This document shows positions 35,733 to 43,888 of a DNA stretch of 64,000 nucleotides, piece after piece. The position numbers and the translations under genes are program-made. The stretch is from Streptococcus pacificus (GTDB taxonomy: Bacteria; Bacillota; Bacilli; Lactobacillales; Streptococcaceae). A model generated the notes under the pieces. That model did not search any database, had not been told where the DNA came from, and saw only the letters and a list, made by a program, of their open reading frames with translations. The stretch spans positions 62,001 through 126,000 of the forward strand of contig NZ_JAENBO010000004.1 of assembly GCF_016481305.1 (NCBI RefSeq). Direction: 5' to 3'. Numbering within the stretch: position 1 is the stretch's first letter; every line of letters starts with the position of its first letter.

Positions 35733-36413
35733 ATGTTAAAAGAACAAATGATTGCTAAGGGAGAAAAATACATTGACCTTATCTATAATGACCCCTTCAT
35801 TCAAGGCCTTATTAGTGGTCAACTAGATCCTAAAGCAGTTTGTCATTATTTGCAAGCTGACTACGCTTATCTTAATAAATTTGCTGACATTTATGCCTTA
35901 TGCCTTGCTAAATCTGATAATGTTACAGATAAACGTTTCTTTATTAATCAACTTTCCATGATTTTAAGCGATGAATTAGAAGGAAAAGAAGGACCGCATC
36001 AAGTGTTAGCAGCCTATACTGGAAAGCCATATAGTAGTATTGTTGCCGATAGCAAATGGTATCCGTCTGCGGACCACTACATTAAGCATATGCACTACAA
36101 CATTCATGAACATGGGATTGCAGGGGCTTTGTCAGCGATGGGGCCGTGTCCGTGGATTTACCACGAAGTGGCTAAAAAAATTAATGCAGAAAATGATTTG
36201 GCGGACAATCATCCCTTTAAAAAATGGATTGATTTCTACGCGGAGGATTCAACCGAGGAATTAATGGACAATTTTTTCAGAATGATTGACTACTATTCAC
36301 AAAACATTTCTCAAGAAGACAAGACTATTTTTGTCGATAATTTTGTTAAATCTTGCCAACATGAAAGACGTTTCTTTCAAATGGCAGTCACACAAGAAGA
36401 TTGGGAGGACTAA
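35733..36413 (+). CDS. tenA: Thiaminase II / aminopyrimidine aminohydrolase
   Basis: The start is ATG 35733 with AAAAGGAG upstream; a longer frame from 35700 precedes that site. The 226-residue protein is of the TenA family: LQADYAYLNKFADIYA near residues 45-60, the catalytic Cys in GPCPWIYHEV, and Glu in the C-terminal YYSQNIS...FFQMA region. It converts degraded thiamin products to hydroxymethylpyrimidine for salvage. It follows ykoC by 66 bases in the same operon. Confidence 0.93.
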   Translation: MLKEQMIAKGEKYIDLIYNDPFIQGLISGQLDPKAVCHYLQADYAYLNKFADIYALCLAKSDNVTDKRFFINQLSMILSDELEGKEGPHQVLAAYTGKPYSSIVADSKWYPSADHYIKHMHYNIHEHGIAGALSAMGPCPWIYHEVAKKINAENDLADNHPFKKWIDFYAEDSTEELMDNFFRMIDYYSQNISQEDKTIFVDNFVKSCQHERRFFQMAVTQEDWED

Positions 36414-36414
36414 A

Positions 36415-37209
36415 ATGGCTAAATTAGATACCGTTTTAACAATTGCTGGTACCGATCCTAGTGGCGGTGCAGGCATTATGGCTGACTTGAAGAGTTTTCA
36501 AGCCAGAGAAACGTATGGGATGGCTGTGGTGACTAGTGTAGTTGCCCAAAATACTCAAGGTGTTAGAGCAGTGCAACACATCACCCCTGATATGGTGGAT
36601 CAACAACTCGCCTGTGTCTTTGACGATATTCCACCACAAGCGATTAAAACAGGCATGCTTGCTCAAGTTGAGATAATAAACATTGTTGCTTCGTATTTAA
36701 AAGACTACCCTAATCCTTATGTTCTAGATCCAGTCATGGTGGCAACAAGTGGGGATCATTTGATTGAAGAAGAGGCTGTTGAAGCCTTAAAGAGTCAATT
36801 ATTACCTTTAGCAACACTGATTACCCCTAATTTACCTGAAGCAGAAGTTTTAGTTGGGCACTCGTTACCTAATGAAGCAAGTATCATCCAAGCGGGTTAT
36901 GAGATTCAAGACAAGTATCATGTCAAAAATGTCATTATTAAAGGTGGGCATGCGACAGGTCTCGCTAAAGATTATCTCTTTTTAGAAAATGAGGGCTTAA
37001 TGACGCTCAGTAGCGAACGAATTGATACTGTTCATACTCATGGAACAGGTTGTACATTTGCGGCTGTTGCTGCAGCTGAACTTGCCAAAGGCAAAACGGT
37101 TGTTGAGGCTGTTAAGACAGCTAAAGCATTTATCACTTCAGCAATTGAAAATGCACCAAAATTAGGTAAGGGCCATGGTCCTGTCAATCATTTGAGCTAT
37201 AGAGGATAG
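36415..37209 (+). CDS. thiD: Hydroxymethylpyrimidine (phosphate) kinase
   Basis: The start is ATG 36415, one base after the tenA stop, with GGGAGGA upstream; a longer frame from 36286 lies inside tenA. The product is about 264 residues with the ribokinase-like fold. TIAGTDPSGGAGIMADLKSF at the start, KTGMLAQ, VLDPVMVATSG and the anion-hole THGTGCTFAAV are all typical. It phosphorylates HMP twice to HMP-PP. Confidence 0.95.
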   Translation: MAKLDTVLTIAGTDPSGGAGIMADLKSFQARETYGMAVVTSVVAQNTQGVRAVQHITPDMVDQQLACVFDDIPPQAIKTGMLAQVEIINIVASYLKDYPNPYVLDPVMVATSGDHLIEEEAVEALKSQLLPLATLITPNLPEAEVLVGHSLPNEASIIQAGYEIQDKYHVKNVIIKGGHATGLAKDYLFLENEGLMTLSSERIDTVHTHGTGCTFAAVAAAELAKGKTVVEAVKTAKAFITSAIENAPKLGKGHGPVNHLSYRG

Positions 37210-37212
37210 AAC

Positions 37213-38001
37213 ATGTATTTAGAAGAATTGAAAAAAAAGAATCCCCTTGTTATTTGTATCACCAATAATGTGGTTAAGAATTTCACAGCAAATGGGCTTT
37301 TAGCTCTAGGGGCTTCCCCTGCTATGAGTGAATATGAGGAGGATTTGGAAGATTTGTTAAAAAATGCCAGTGCTCTTTTAGTGAATATTGGAACATTAAA
37401 TCCAGAAAAATGGCAAGCTTATCAAAAGGCTATTACTATCGCTTCAGCCAATCAAGTGCCAGTGGTTTTAGACCCTGTAGGAGCTGGTGCCAGTCGTTAT
37501 CGATTGAAAGTATCTCTTGATTTACTAGAGCATTATCCAATCACTCTCTTACGAGGGAATGCCAGTGAAATCGCTGCTTTAATTGGCGAGAAGCAAGCAT
37601 CAAAAGGAGTAGATAGTGGCTATGTGGAAGATATTGGTGGCTTGGCACGAAAAGCCAGTGTGCATTTTGGCATTCCTGTTATAGTGACAGGTCCAGTTGA
37701 TGCTATTGCTTCAAATAATCAAGTACGACTCATTCAAAATGGGAGTCCTTTGATGCCTTTTGTGACAGGAACGGGTTGTCTACTGGGCGCTGTATTAGCT
37801 GCTTTTATCGGTCTTTCAGAAGAAAAGGATTATCTGGATTGTTTGTCTGAGGCCATGTTAGTTTATAATATTGCTGGAGAATTGGCACAGGAACAAACTA
37901 GTACAACTGGTCCAGGAAGTTTTAAAGTTGCTTTTATAGATAGTCTTTATCAGATAGAGACTGAGCAAATAAAAGAAAGGCAAAGGATTACGAATGATTA
38001 A
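37213..38001 (+). CDS. thiM: Hydroxyethylthiazole kinase
   Basis: A 262-residue ribokinase-fold enzyme with [19 protein letters not shown] at the start, [19 protein letters not shown] and [13 protein letters not shown] near the end, where the catalytic Cys is present. It phosphorylates 4-methyl-5-hydroxyethylthiazole, giving THZ-P for ThiE. It starts 3 bases after the thiD stop and overlaps thiE by 8 bases. Confidence 0.95.
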   Translation: MYLEELKKKNPLVICITNNVVKNFTANGLLALGASPAMSEYEEDLEDLLKNASALLVNIGTLNPEKWQAYQKAITIASANQVPVVLDPVGAGASRYRLKVSLDLLEHYPITLLRGNASEIAALIGEKQASKGVDSGYVEDIGGLARKASVHFGIPVIVTGPVDAIASNNQVRLIQNGSPLMPFVTGTGCLLGAVLAAFIGLSEEKDYLDCLSEAMLVYNIAGELAQEQTSTTGPGSFKVAFIDSLYQIETEQIKERQRITND

Positions 38002-38641
38002 AGATAATTTAAAGCTTTACTTTGTCTGTGGGACAGCCGATTGTCCACAAAATAATCTTCTTTCCGTTGTTGAAGAAGCACTAAAAGGAGGAATTACTCT
38101 CTTTCAATTTCGTGAAAAGGGTCCCAATGCTTTGGTTGAAGAAGATAAGAAAAAAATGGCACAACAACTACAAAGTCTTTGCCATCGTTACCAAGTCCCT
38201 TTCATTATTGACGATGATATTGATTTGGTAGAAGAAATTGATGCCGATGGTCTTCATATCGGTCAAGGAGATATTGCTGTCAAAGAAGCAAGAAAACGTC
38301 TTCCCAACAAAATCATTGGATTATCGGTTAGTACCATGGCCGAATATCAACAATCAGCGATTGAACTTGTTGATTATATTGGCGTTGGACCTTTTCAAGC
38401 AACACAATCTAAGGCAGATGCCAAACCACCGATTGGCAATAGCACAACTAAGGCTATCAGAAAAATCAATCCAGATCTTCCTATTGTAGCCATTGGTGGC
38501 ATTAATCAATCTGTCATTGTTTCTATCATCGCAGCAAAAGCAGATGGTGTTGCCATTATCTCAGCTATTTCTAAAAGTCCAAATGTCTATCAAACGACAA
38601 AACAGTTGAGACAGACACTCGATCTGGCACTTACTAAATAG
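37994..38641 (+). CDS. thiE: Thiamin phosphate synthase
   Basis: A 215-residue TIM-barrel enzyme that joins HMP-PP and THZ-P. Diagnostic segments: [61 protein letters not shown] and AIGGINQS. It is the last gene of the salvage operon. No de novo genes (thiC, thiG, thiS) are in the window, so the operon is for salvage and uptake. Confidence 0.95.
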   Translation: MIKDNLKLYFVCGTADCPQNNLLSVVEEALKGGITLFQFREKGPNALVEEDKKKMAQQLQSLCHRYQVPFIIDDDIDLVEEIDADGLHIGQGDIAVKEARKRLPNKIIGLSVSTMAEYQQSAIELVDYIGVGPFQATQSKADAKPPIGNSTTKAIRKINPDLPIVAIGGINQSVIVSIIAAKADGVAIISAISKSPNVYQTTKQLRQTLDLALTK

Positions 38642-38700
38642 CAGTCTCTTTCTTTAAAGTTAGTGTCAGTCGTGTTTAAAAGGATTTTTAGGAAAATAAA

Positions 38701-38738
38701 AAAATACTCATCTTTTAAAAAAGATGGGTATTTTTATT
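38701..38738 (+). terminator. Terminator of the thiamin operon
   Basis: AAATAC-CATCTTTT pairs with AAAGATG-GTATTT and is followed by T-rich sequence. Confidence 0.82.
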
Positions 38739-38837
38739 AAGTTTTTTGATAAAAAAAGCTAATTATTTATTTCTAGTTTTTTAAATGCTCTTAGAGATTT
38801 TAGCTTGTTTGCTCCTTACATGTGCTATTAGGTCTAA

Positions 38838-38871
38838 TTTTGAACATAGAAATGTACAATACTTGGTCTTT
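38838..38871 (+). promoter_or_regulatory. Candidate ula activator element, copy 1 (ulaA)
   Basis: TTTTGAACA, 4 bases, AATGT, 5 bases, ACTTGGTCTTT. The same arrangement occurs at 45633-45666 with 26 of 34 positions identical. It ends 3 bases into the -35 of the ulaA promoter, as expected for an activator that contacts RNA polymerase. Confidence 0.78.
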
Positions 38872-38897
38872 ATAAAAGCGCTTACAAAAATTATAAT
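38869..38897 (+). promoter_or_regulatory. Promoter of ulaA with cre in the spacer
   Basis: A poor -35 TTTATA at 38869-38874, 17 bases, then TATAAT at 38892-38897. The weak -35 suggests activator dependence. TAAAAGCGCTTACA at 38874-38887 is a good cre, so CcpA can repress it when glucose is present. Confidence 0.78.
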
Positions 38898-38939
38898 AAA
38901 ACTAGAAAGAAAATAAAACTTTGAAAAGAGGTAGTTTCT

Positions 38940-40376
38940 ATGGATATATTTCTAGCTCCCCTAAATTGGTTCTCGCAAAACATTTTGCAGAACCCAGCTT
39001 TCTTTGTAGGTCTCTTAGTTTTAATCGGGTACCTACTACTCAAAAAACCTTTACATGAGGTTTTTGCAGGATTTGTCAAAGCAACCGTTGGCTACCTCAT
39101 CTTAAATGTGGGTGCAGGAGGACTGGTTGTTACTTTCCGACCGATTTTAGTGGCCCTCGCTCAAAAATTCGACTTAAATGCGGCAGTTATTGATCCTTAC
39201 TTTGGTTTGGCTGCTGCTAATGCTAAACTTGAAACGATGGGCTTCATCAGTGTTGCCACCACAGCTCTTTTAATCGGCTTTGGTGTCAATATTTTACTGG
39301 TTGCTCTTCGTAAAATTACAAAAATTAGGACCTTATTTATTACAGGTCATATCATGGTACAACAAGCAGCAACAATTTCAGTATTCGTTCTTCTTTTAAT
39401 CCCGCAATTGCAAAATTCTTGGGGAATGTGGGCGGTTGGTATTATCTGTGGTCTTTACTGGGCAGTTAGCTCTAACATGACTGTAGAAGCGACACAACGC
39501 TTGACTGGTGGTGCAGGGTTTGCTATCGGTCACCAACAACAATTTGCCATTTGGTTTGTTGATAAGGTTGCGCCTTTCTTTGGTAAGAAAGAAGAAAATC
39601 TTGACAACTTAAAATTACCGTCATTCTTAAGTATTTTCCATGATACTGTCGTTGCCTCAGCAACACTAATGCTTGTCTTCTTCGGTGCTATCCTAACTGT
39701 TCTTGGTCCAGAAATTATGTCAAATACTGAACTCATTACAACAGGAGCCTACAGTCCAGATAAGCAAGCCTTCTTTATGTATGTTCTTCAAACATCACTC
39801 ACCTTCTCTGTTTACCTATTCATCTTGATGCAAGGTGTTCGGATGTTCGTTTCTGAGTTAACAAATGCCTTCCAAGGGATTTCTAATAAACTGCTTCCAG
39901 GATCATTCCCAGCGGTTGACGTTGCCGCTTCCTATGGTTTTGGTTCAGCAAATGCCGTTCTTTCAGGCTTCACCTTTGGTTTAATCGGTCAATTAGTCAC
40001 TATTGCTCTTCTTGTTATCTTCAAGAGTCCAATTCTTATCATCACTGGTTTTGTCCCAGTATTCTTTGATAATGCTGCCTTGGCTGTTTATGCTGATAAA
40101 CGAGGCGGTTGGAAAGCTGCTGCTATCCTATCATTTTGCTCTGGTATTCTTCAAGTGGCACTTGGTGCAGTAGCAGTTGGTTTACTTCAATTATCAGGTG
40201 GTTATCATGGTAATATTGACCTTGTTATTCCTTGGTTACCATTTGGTTATCTCTTTAAATATCTTGGTATTATTGGTTTCGTTCTTGTTTGTCTCTTCTT
40301 GTTAGTGATTCCACAATTACAATATAGAAAAGCAAAAGATAAAGAAGCCTACTACAAAGGTGAGGTTCAAGAATAA
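38940..40376 (+). CDS. ulaA: PTS L-ascorbate transporter subunit IIC
   Basis: A 478-residue membrane protein of the UlaA family (PTS-GAT_IIC type) with about eleven helices. Conserved segments include FVKATVGYLILNVGAGGL near residues 41-58, GHQQQFAIWFVDKVAPFFG and the DVAASYGFGSANAVLSGF helix. It imports L-ascorbate with phosphorylation by UlaB and UlaC, encoded next. It opens the catabolic operon, with an AAAGAGGT ribosome site. Confidence 0.94.
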   Translation: MDIFLAPLNWFSQNILQNPAFFVGLLVLIGYLLLKKPLHEVFAGFVKATVGYLILNVGAGGLVVTFRPILVALAQKFDLNAAVIDPYFGLAAANAKLETMGFISVATTALLIGFGVNILLVALRKITKIRTLFITGHIMVQQAATISVFVLLLIPQLQNSWGMWAVGIICGLYWAVSSNMTVEATQRLTGGAGFAIGHQQQFAIWFVDKVAPFFGKKEENLDNLKLPSFLSIFHDTVVASATLMLVFFGAILTVLGPEIMSNTELITTGAYSPDKQAFFMYVLQTSLTFSVYLFILMQGVRMFVSELTNAFQGISNKLLPGSFPAVDVAASYGFGSANAVLSGFTFGLIGQLVTIALLVIFKSPILIITGFVPVFFDNAALAVYADKRGGWKAAAILSFCSGILQVALGAVAVGLLQLSGGYHGNIDLVIPWLPFGYLFKYLGIIGFVLVCLFLLVIPQLQYRKAKDKEAYYKGEVQE

Positions 40377-40451
40377 CGATAAATATTATCAATGACTTTG
40401 TCCTATTGCAAGGAGCAATGATGGACTAGATAAAAACTAGGAGGAAAAACA

Positions 40452-40730
40452 ATGCTTAAAATATTGACAGCGTGTGGCAATGGTATGGGATCATCCATGG
40501 TAATCAAAATGAAAGTTGAAAATGCCCTTCGTCAACTGGGAATTACAGATTTTCAATCGGCTTCTTGTTCAGTTGGTGAAGCAAAAAGCATGGCAGCTAA
40601 TTATGATATTGTCATTGCTTCTAATCATCTCATTCATGAATTAGATGGTCGTACAAAAGGACATCTCGTAGGTTTAGATAATCTAATGGATGACAATGAA
40701 ATCAAAGAAAAATTACAAGCTGTATTGTAA
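40452..40730 (+). CDS. ulaB: PTS L-ascorbate transporter subunit IIB
   Basis: A 92-residue IIB protein. The phosphocysteine is Cys8 in LTACGNGMGSSM. It accepts phosphate from UlaC and passes it to ascorbate through UlaA. It lies 75 bases after ulaA with TAGGAGG. Confidence 0.93.
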   Translation: MLKILTACGNGMGSSMVIKMKVENALRQLGITDFQSASCSVGEAKSMAANYDIVIASNHLIHELDGRTKGHLVGLDNLMDDNEIKEKLQAVL

Positions 40731-40751
40731 GTAAGTCATTATTTGGATAAT

Positions 40752-40790
40752 AGAGAAAGGTATTGTTAATTGATTTGCAATACTTTCTCT
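40752..40790 (+). repeat. Intra-operon hairpin between ulaB and ulaC
   Basis: AGAGAAAGGTATTG pairs with CAATACTTTCTCT with one bulged base. No T run follows, so it is more likely an mRNA-processing or stability element than a terminator. Confidence 0.6.
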
Positions 40791-40865
40791 TTATGCCAAG
40801 CGCAAGTTTATCTGATACTTAGTGATAATAGTTGCTTTTTATGACTGAGATAGAAAGGAGAGAGT

Positions 40866-41351
40866 ATGAATTTAAAACAAGCTTTTATTGACAATCAATC
40901 GATTAGGTTGGGGCTTAGTGCAGATACATGGCAAGAAGCCGTTAAATTATCTGTTCAACCCTTAATTGAAAGTGGTGCTGTGAAAGAAGAATATTATCAA
41001 GCAATTATCGACTCTACTGAAGAGTATGGTCCTTATTATGTCTTGATGCCTGGAATGGCCATGCCTCATGCTCGCCCAGAAGCAGGTGTATTAAGAGATG
41101 CCTTTTCTTTAATCACATTACAAGAACCAGTTGTTTTCTCTGATGGAAAATCTGTTCAAGTGCTTATTGCTTTAGCAGCAACCAGCTCAGACATTCATAC
41201 CTCAGTAGCGATTCCTCAAATTATCGCTTTAATGGAACTAGACAATGCTATTGAGCGTTTAGTAGCTTGTCAAAGTGCTGAGGAAGTACTTGCTATGGTA
41301 GAAGAATCTAAAAATAGTCCTTATTTAGAAGGATTGGATTTAAACAGTTAA
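40866..41351 (+). CDS. ulaC: PTS L-ascorbate transporter subunit IIA
   Basis: A 161-residue IIA protein of the mannitol/fructose (PtsN-like) type. The phosphoacceptor is His68 in GMAMPHARPEAG. It is phosphorylated by HPr. It lies 135 bases after ulaB, beyond a hairpin, with AAAGGAGAG upstream of ATG 40866. Confidence 0.92.
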   Translation: MNLKQAFIDNQSIRLGLSADTWQEAVKLSVQPLIESGAVKEEYYQAIIDSTEEYGPYYVLMPGMAMPHARPEAGVLRDAFSLITLQEPVVFSDGKSVQVLIALAATSSDIHTSVAIPQIIALMELDNAIERLVACQSAEEVLAMVEESKNSPYLEGLDLNS

Positions 41352-41419
41352 TCATAATAGCAGAAGTAAGGCAATGATTTCTAAAGATGAGAAAGACTGC
41401 CTAATAAGAAAGGAAAACT

Positions 41420-42085
41420 ATGAAAAATCATATTCCAAATTTACAAGTCGCTCTAGATCATTCAGACCTTCAAGGAGCCATTAAAGCAGCCGTTTCGGTT
41501 GGACAAGAAGTTGATATCATTGAAGCAGGTACCGTTTGTCTGCTTCAAGTTGGTAGTGAATTAGTAGAGGTACTACATAATCTTTTCCCAGATAAAATTA
41601 TTGTGGCTGACACTAAGTGTGCTGATGCTGGAGGAACTGTTGCTAAAAATAATGCCTTAAGAGGAGCAGACTGGCTGACCTGTATTTGTTGTGCCACTGT
41701 TCCAACAATGAAAGCAGCACTTAAAGCCATTAAAGAAGTTAAAGGTGAGCGTGGCGAAATTCAAATTGAACTTTATGGGAACTGGACTTTTGAAGAAGCT
41801 CAAAGCTGGTTAGATGCAGGCATCTCACAAGCCATTTATCATCAATCAAGGGATGCTCTTTTGGCTGGTCAGACATGGGGTGAAAAAGATTTAAGTAAAA
41901 TTAAAAAATTAGTTGACATGGGCTTTCGTGTTTCTGTGACGGGTGGTTTAAATGTTGAGACACTCAAACTATTTGAAGGCATTGATGTTTATACTTTTAT
42001 AGCTGGTCGTGGAATCACTGAAGCCAAAAACCCAGCAGAAGCAGCGCGTGCTTTTAAAGATGAAATCAAACGAATTTGGGGGTGA
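41420..42085 (+). CDS. ulaD: 3-keto-L-gulonate-6-phosphate decarboxylase
   Basis: A 221-residue TIM barrel of the KGPDC/orotidine decarboxylase superfamily: LQVALDHSDLQGAI, EVDIIEAGTVCLLQVG, VADTKCADAGG (the Asp/Lys/Asp active-site cluster) and SVTGGLNVETL with the phosphate-binding AGRGIT. It converts 3-keto-L-gulonate 6-phosphate to L-xylulose 5-phosphate. Fourth catabolic gene of the operon. Confidence 0.94.
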   Translation: MKNHIPNLQVALDHSDLQGAIKAAVSVGQEVDIIEAGTVCLLQVGSELVEVLHNLFPDKIIVADTKCADAGGTVAKNNALRGADWLTCICCATVPTMKAALKAIKEVKGERGEIQIELYGNWTFEEAQSWLDAGISQAIYHQSRDALLAGQTWGEKDLSKIKKLVDMGFRVSVTGGLNVETLKLFEGIDVYTFIAGRGITEAKNPAEAARAFKDEIKRIWG

Positions 42086-42089
42086 TGAT

Positions 42090-42959
42090 ATGGTTCGTCC
42101 CATTGGTATTTATGAAAAAGCGACACCAAAGCAGTTGAATTGGTTAGAGCGTTTGTATTTTGCCAAAGAACTCGGTTTTGATTTTGTTGAAATGTCTATT
42201 GATGAGTCAGATGCGAGATTAGAACGGCTTGATTGGACAAAAGAAGAGCGTTTAACCATCGTTAAGAACATTTTTGAAACAGGTGTTCGTATACCAACCA
42301 TTTGTTTTTCTGGGCATCGTCGTTACCCACTTGGGTCAAACGATCCTGAGATAGAAGCAAAATCACTAGAATTGATGAAAAAATGTATCGTCTTAGCACA
42401 AGATTTGGGTGTTAGAACGATTCAATTAGCAGGCTATGATGTCTATTATGAAGAAAAATCATCAGAGACTCGTGCACGATTTATGAAGAATCTCCGTCAG
42501 GCTTGTGATTGGGCAGAAGAAGCACAAGTCATTTTGGCCATTGAAATCATGGATGACCCTTTTATCAATTCGATTGAAAAATATTTGGCGGTGGCAAAGG
42601 AAATTAATTCGCCTTATCTGTTTGTCTATCCTGATACAGGCAATGTCTCAGCCTGGCATAATGATTTGTGGAGTGAGTTTTACTTAGGTCATCATGCCAT
42701 AGCTGCTATTCATTTGAAAGATACTTATCCAGTCACAGAAAAATCAAAAGGACAATTTCGCGATGTACCGTTTGGTCAAGGGTGTGTAGACTGGGAAGCT
42801 CTATTTGATGTGCTTAAAAGAACAAACTATAACGGACCATTTCTTATTGAAATGTGGTCTGAAAATTGTGAAACAGTGGAGGAGACAAAAGCTGCAATCA
42901 AAGAAGCACAAGCGTTTCTTTATCCATTGATTGAGAAAGCAGGGTTGAAAACATGGTAA
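42090..42959 (+). CDS. ulaE: L-ribulose-5-phosphate (L-xylulose-5-P) 3-epimerase
   Basis: The start is ATG 42090, with the GGGGGTGATG stretch over the ulaD stop as ribosome site. A longer frame from 42009 would run into ulaD. The 289-residue TIM barrel has GFDFVEMSIDESDARLERLDW, the ICFSGHRRYPLGS segment and a metal-binding set of Glu, Asp and His around EIMDDPF, PDTGN and HLKDTYP. It converts L-xylulose 5-phosphate to L-ribulose 5-phosphate. Confidence 0.93.
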   Translation: MVRPIGIYEKATPKQLNWLERLYFAKELGFDFVEMSIDESDARLERLDWTKEERLTIVKNIFETGVRIPTICFSGHRRYPLGSNDPEIEAKSLELMKKCIVLAQDLGVRTIQLAGYDVYYEEKSSETRARFMKNLRQACDWAEEAQVILAIEIMDDPFINSIEKYLAVAKEINSPYLFVYPDTGNVSAWHNDLWSEFYLGHHAIAAIHLKDTYPVTEKSKGQFRDVPFGQGCVDWEALFDVLKRTNYNGPFLIEMWSENCETVEETKAAIKEAQAFLYPLIEKAGLKTW

Positions 42960-43660
42960 AAGATTTAAACGATATCAAACAAAGAGTTTGTGACGCCAAT
43001 AAGTCACTTCCGACTCACGGTTTGGTCAAATTCACTTGGGGAAATGTTTCAGAAGTTTCTCGTGAACTTGGTTGTATTGTCATTAAGCCATCAGGTGTTG
43101 ATTATGACAAACTAAGACCAGAAGATATGGTTGTAACAGACTTAGACGGGAATATCATTGAAGGAGACTTGAATCCCTCATCTGATCTGCCAACTCACGT
43201 TGCTTTATACAAAGCTTGGCCAGAAATTGGAGGAATTGTCCATACCCATTCAACAGAAGCTGTTGGTTGGGCTCAAGCTGGAAGGGATATTCCCATTTAT
43301 GGTACCACTCATGCGGATTGTTTCTTTGGTCCAATTCCTTGTGCTCGCTCATTGACTGAGCAAGAGGTTAATAGCGCTTATGAAAAAGAAACTGGCACGG
43401 TTATCTTGGAAGAATTTACCAACCGCAAGCTTGATCCTTTAGCTGTTCCAGGAATTGTTGTTCGTAATCACGGGCCATTTAGCTGGGGCAAGACACCAGA
43501 ACAAGCTGTTTATAACTCAGCTGTCTTAGAAGAAGTGGCTAAAATGAGCCGTCTGACAGAACAAATCAATCCAAGGGTTCAACCGCTTCCAAAATACGTT
43601 ATGGATAAACATTATTATAGAAAACATGGTGCTAATGCTTACTATGGTCAAAAATCATAA
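42953..43660 (+). CDS. ulaF: L-ribulose-5-phosphate 4-epimerase
   Basis: A 235-residue AraD-type class II aldolase-fold enzyme: TWGNVSEVSRELGCIVIKPSGVDYD, the zinc-binding HTHS followed by EAVGWAQ, GTTHADCF and RNHGPFSWG. It produces D-xylulose 5-phosphate for the pentose phosphate route. The start overlaps the ulaE end by 7 bases. The last gene of the catabolic run, before a terminator. Confidence 0.93.
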   Translation: MVKDLNDIKQRVCDANKSLPTHGLVKFTWGNVSEVSRELGCIVIKPSGVDYDKLRPEDMVVTDLDGNIIEGDLNPSSDLPTHVALYKAWPEIGGIVHTHSTEAVGWAQAGRDIPIYGTTHADCFFGPIPCARSLTEQEVNSAYEKETGTVILEEFTNRKLDPLAVPGIVVRNHGPFSWGKTPEQAVYNSAVLEEVAKMSRLTEQINPRVQPLPKYVMDKHYYRKHGANAYYGQKS

Positions 43661-43713
43661 AGCAAAAAGAAGATAAAAGTAGTCTAGAAGACAAAAACTA
43701 ATGCGACTGATTC

Positions 43714-43742
43714 AAAAGTAGTGCTTTTGGCACTGCTTTTTT
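43714..43742 (+). terminator. Terminator of the ulaABCDEF run
   Basis: AAAAG-AGTGC and GCACT-CTTTT arms with a T run. Confidence 0.8.
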
Positions 43743-43888
43743 GGTCAGAAAAATGATAGAAAGGCCGTAAAGTTATAAAACCTACGAAAACATATCAGTT
43801 ATTGATATTTTAAACATTTTATTTATTAAGAAATATAGAATTATGATAAAATGTAATTAGGATGGACCATGAAAGTGAGGACCTAGAG

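Noticed and set aside
36286..36414. Upstream extension of thiD into tenA.
   Set aside because: The added residues are not ThiD-like; the ATG at 36415 follows GGGAGGA and begins the known ThiD sequence.
42009..42089. Upstream extension of ulaE into ulaD.
   Set aside because: It reads ulaD in another frame; ATG 42090 gives the normal UlaE start.
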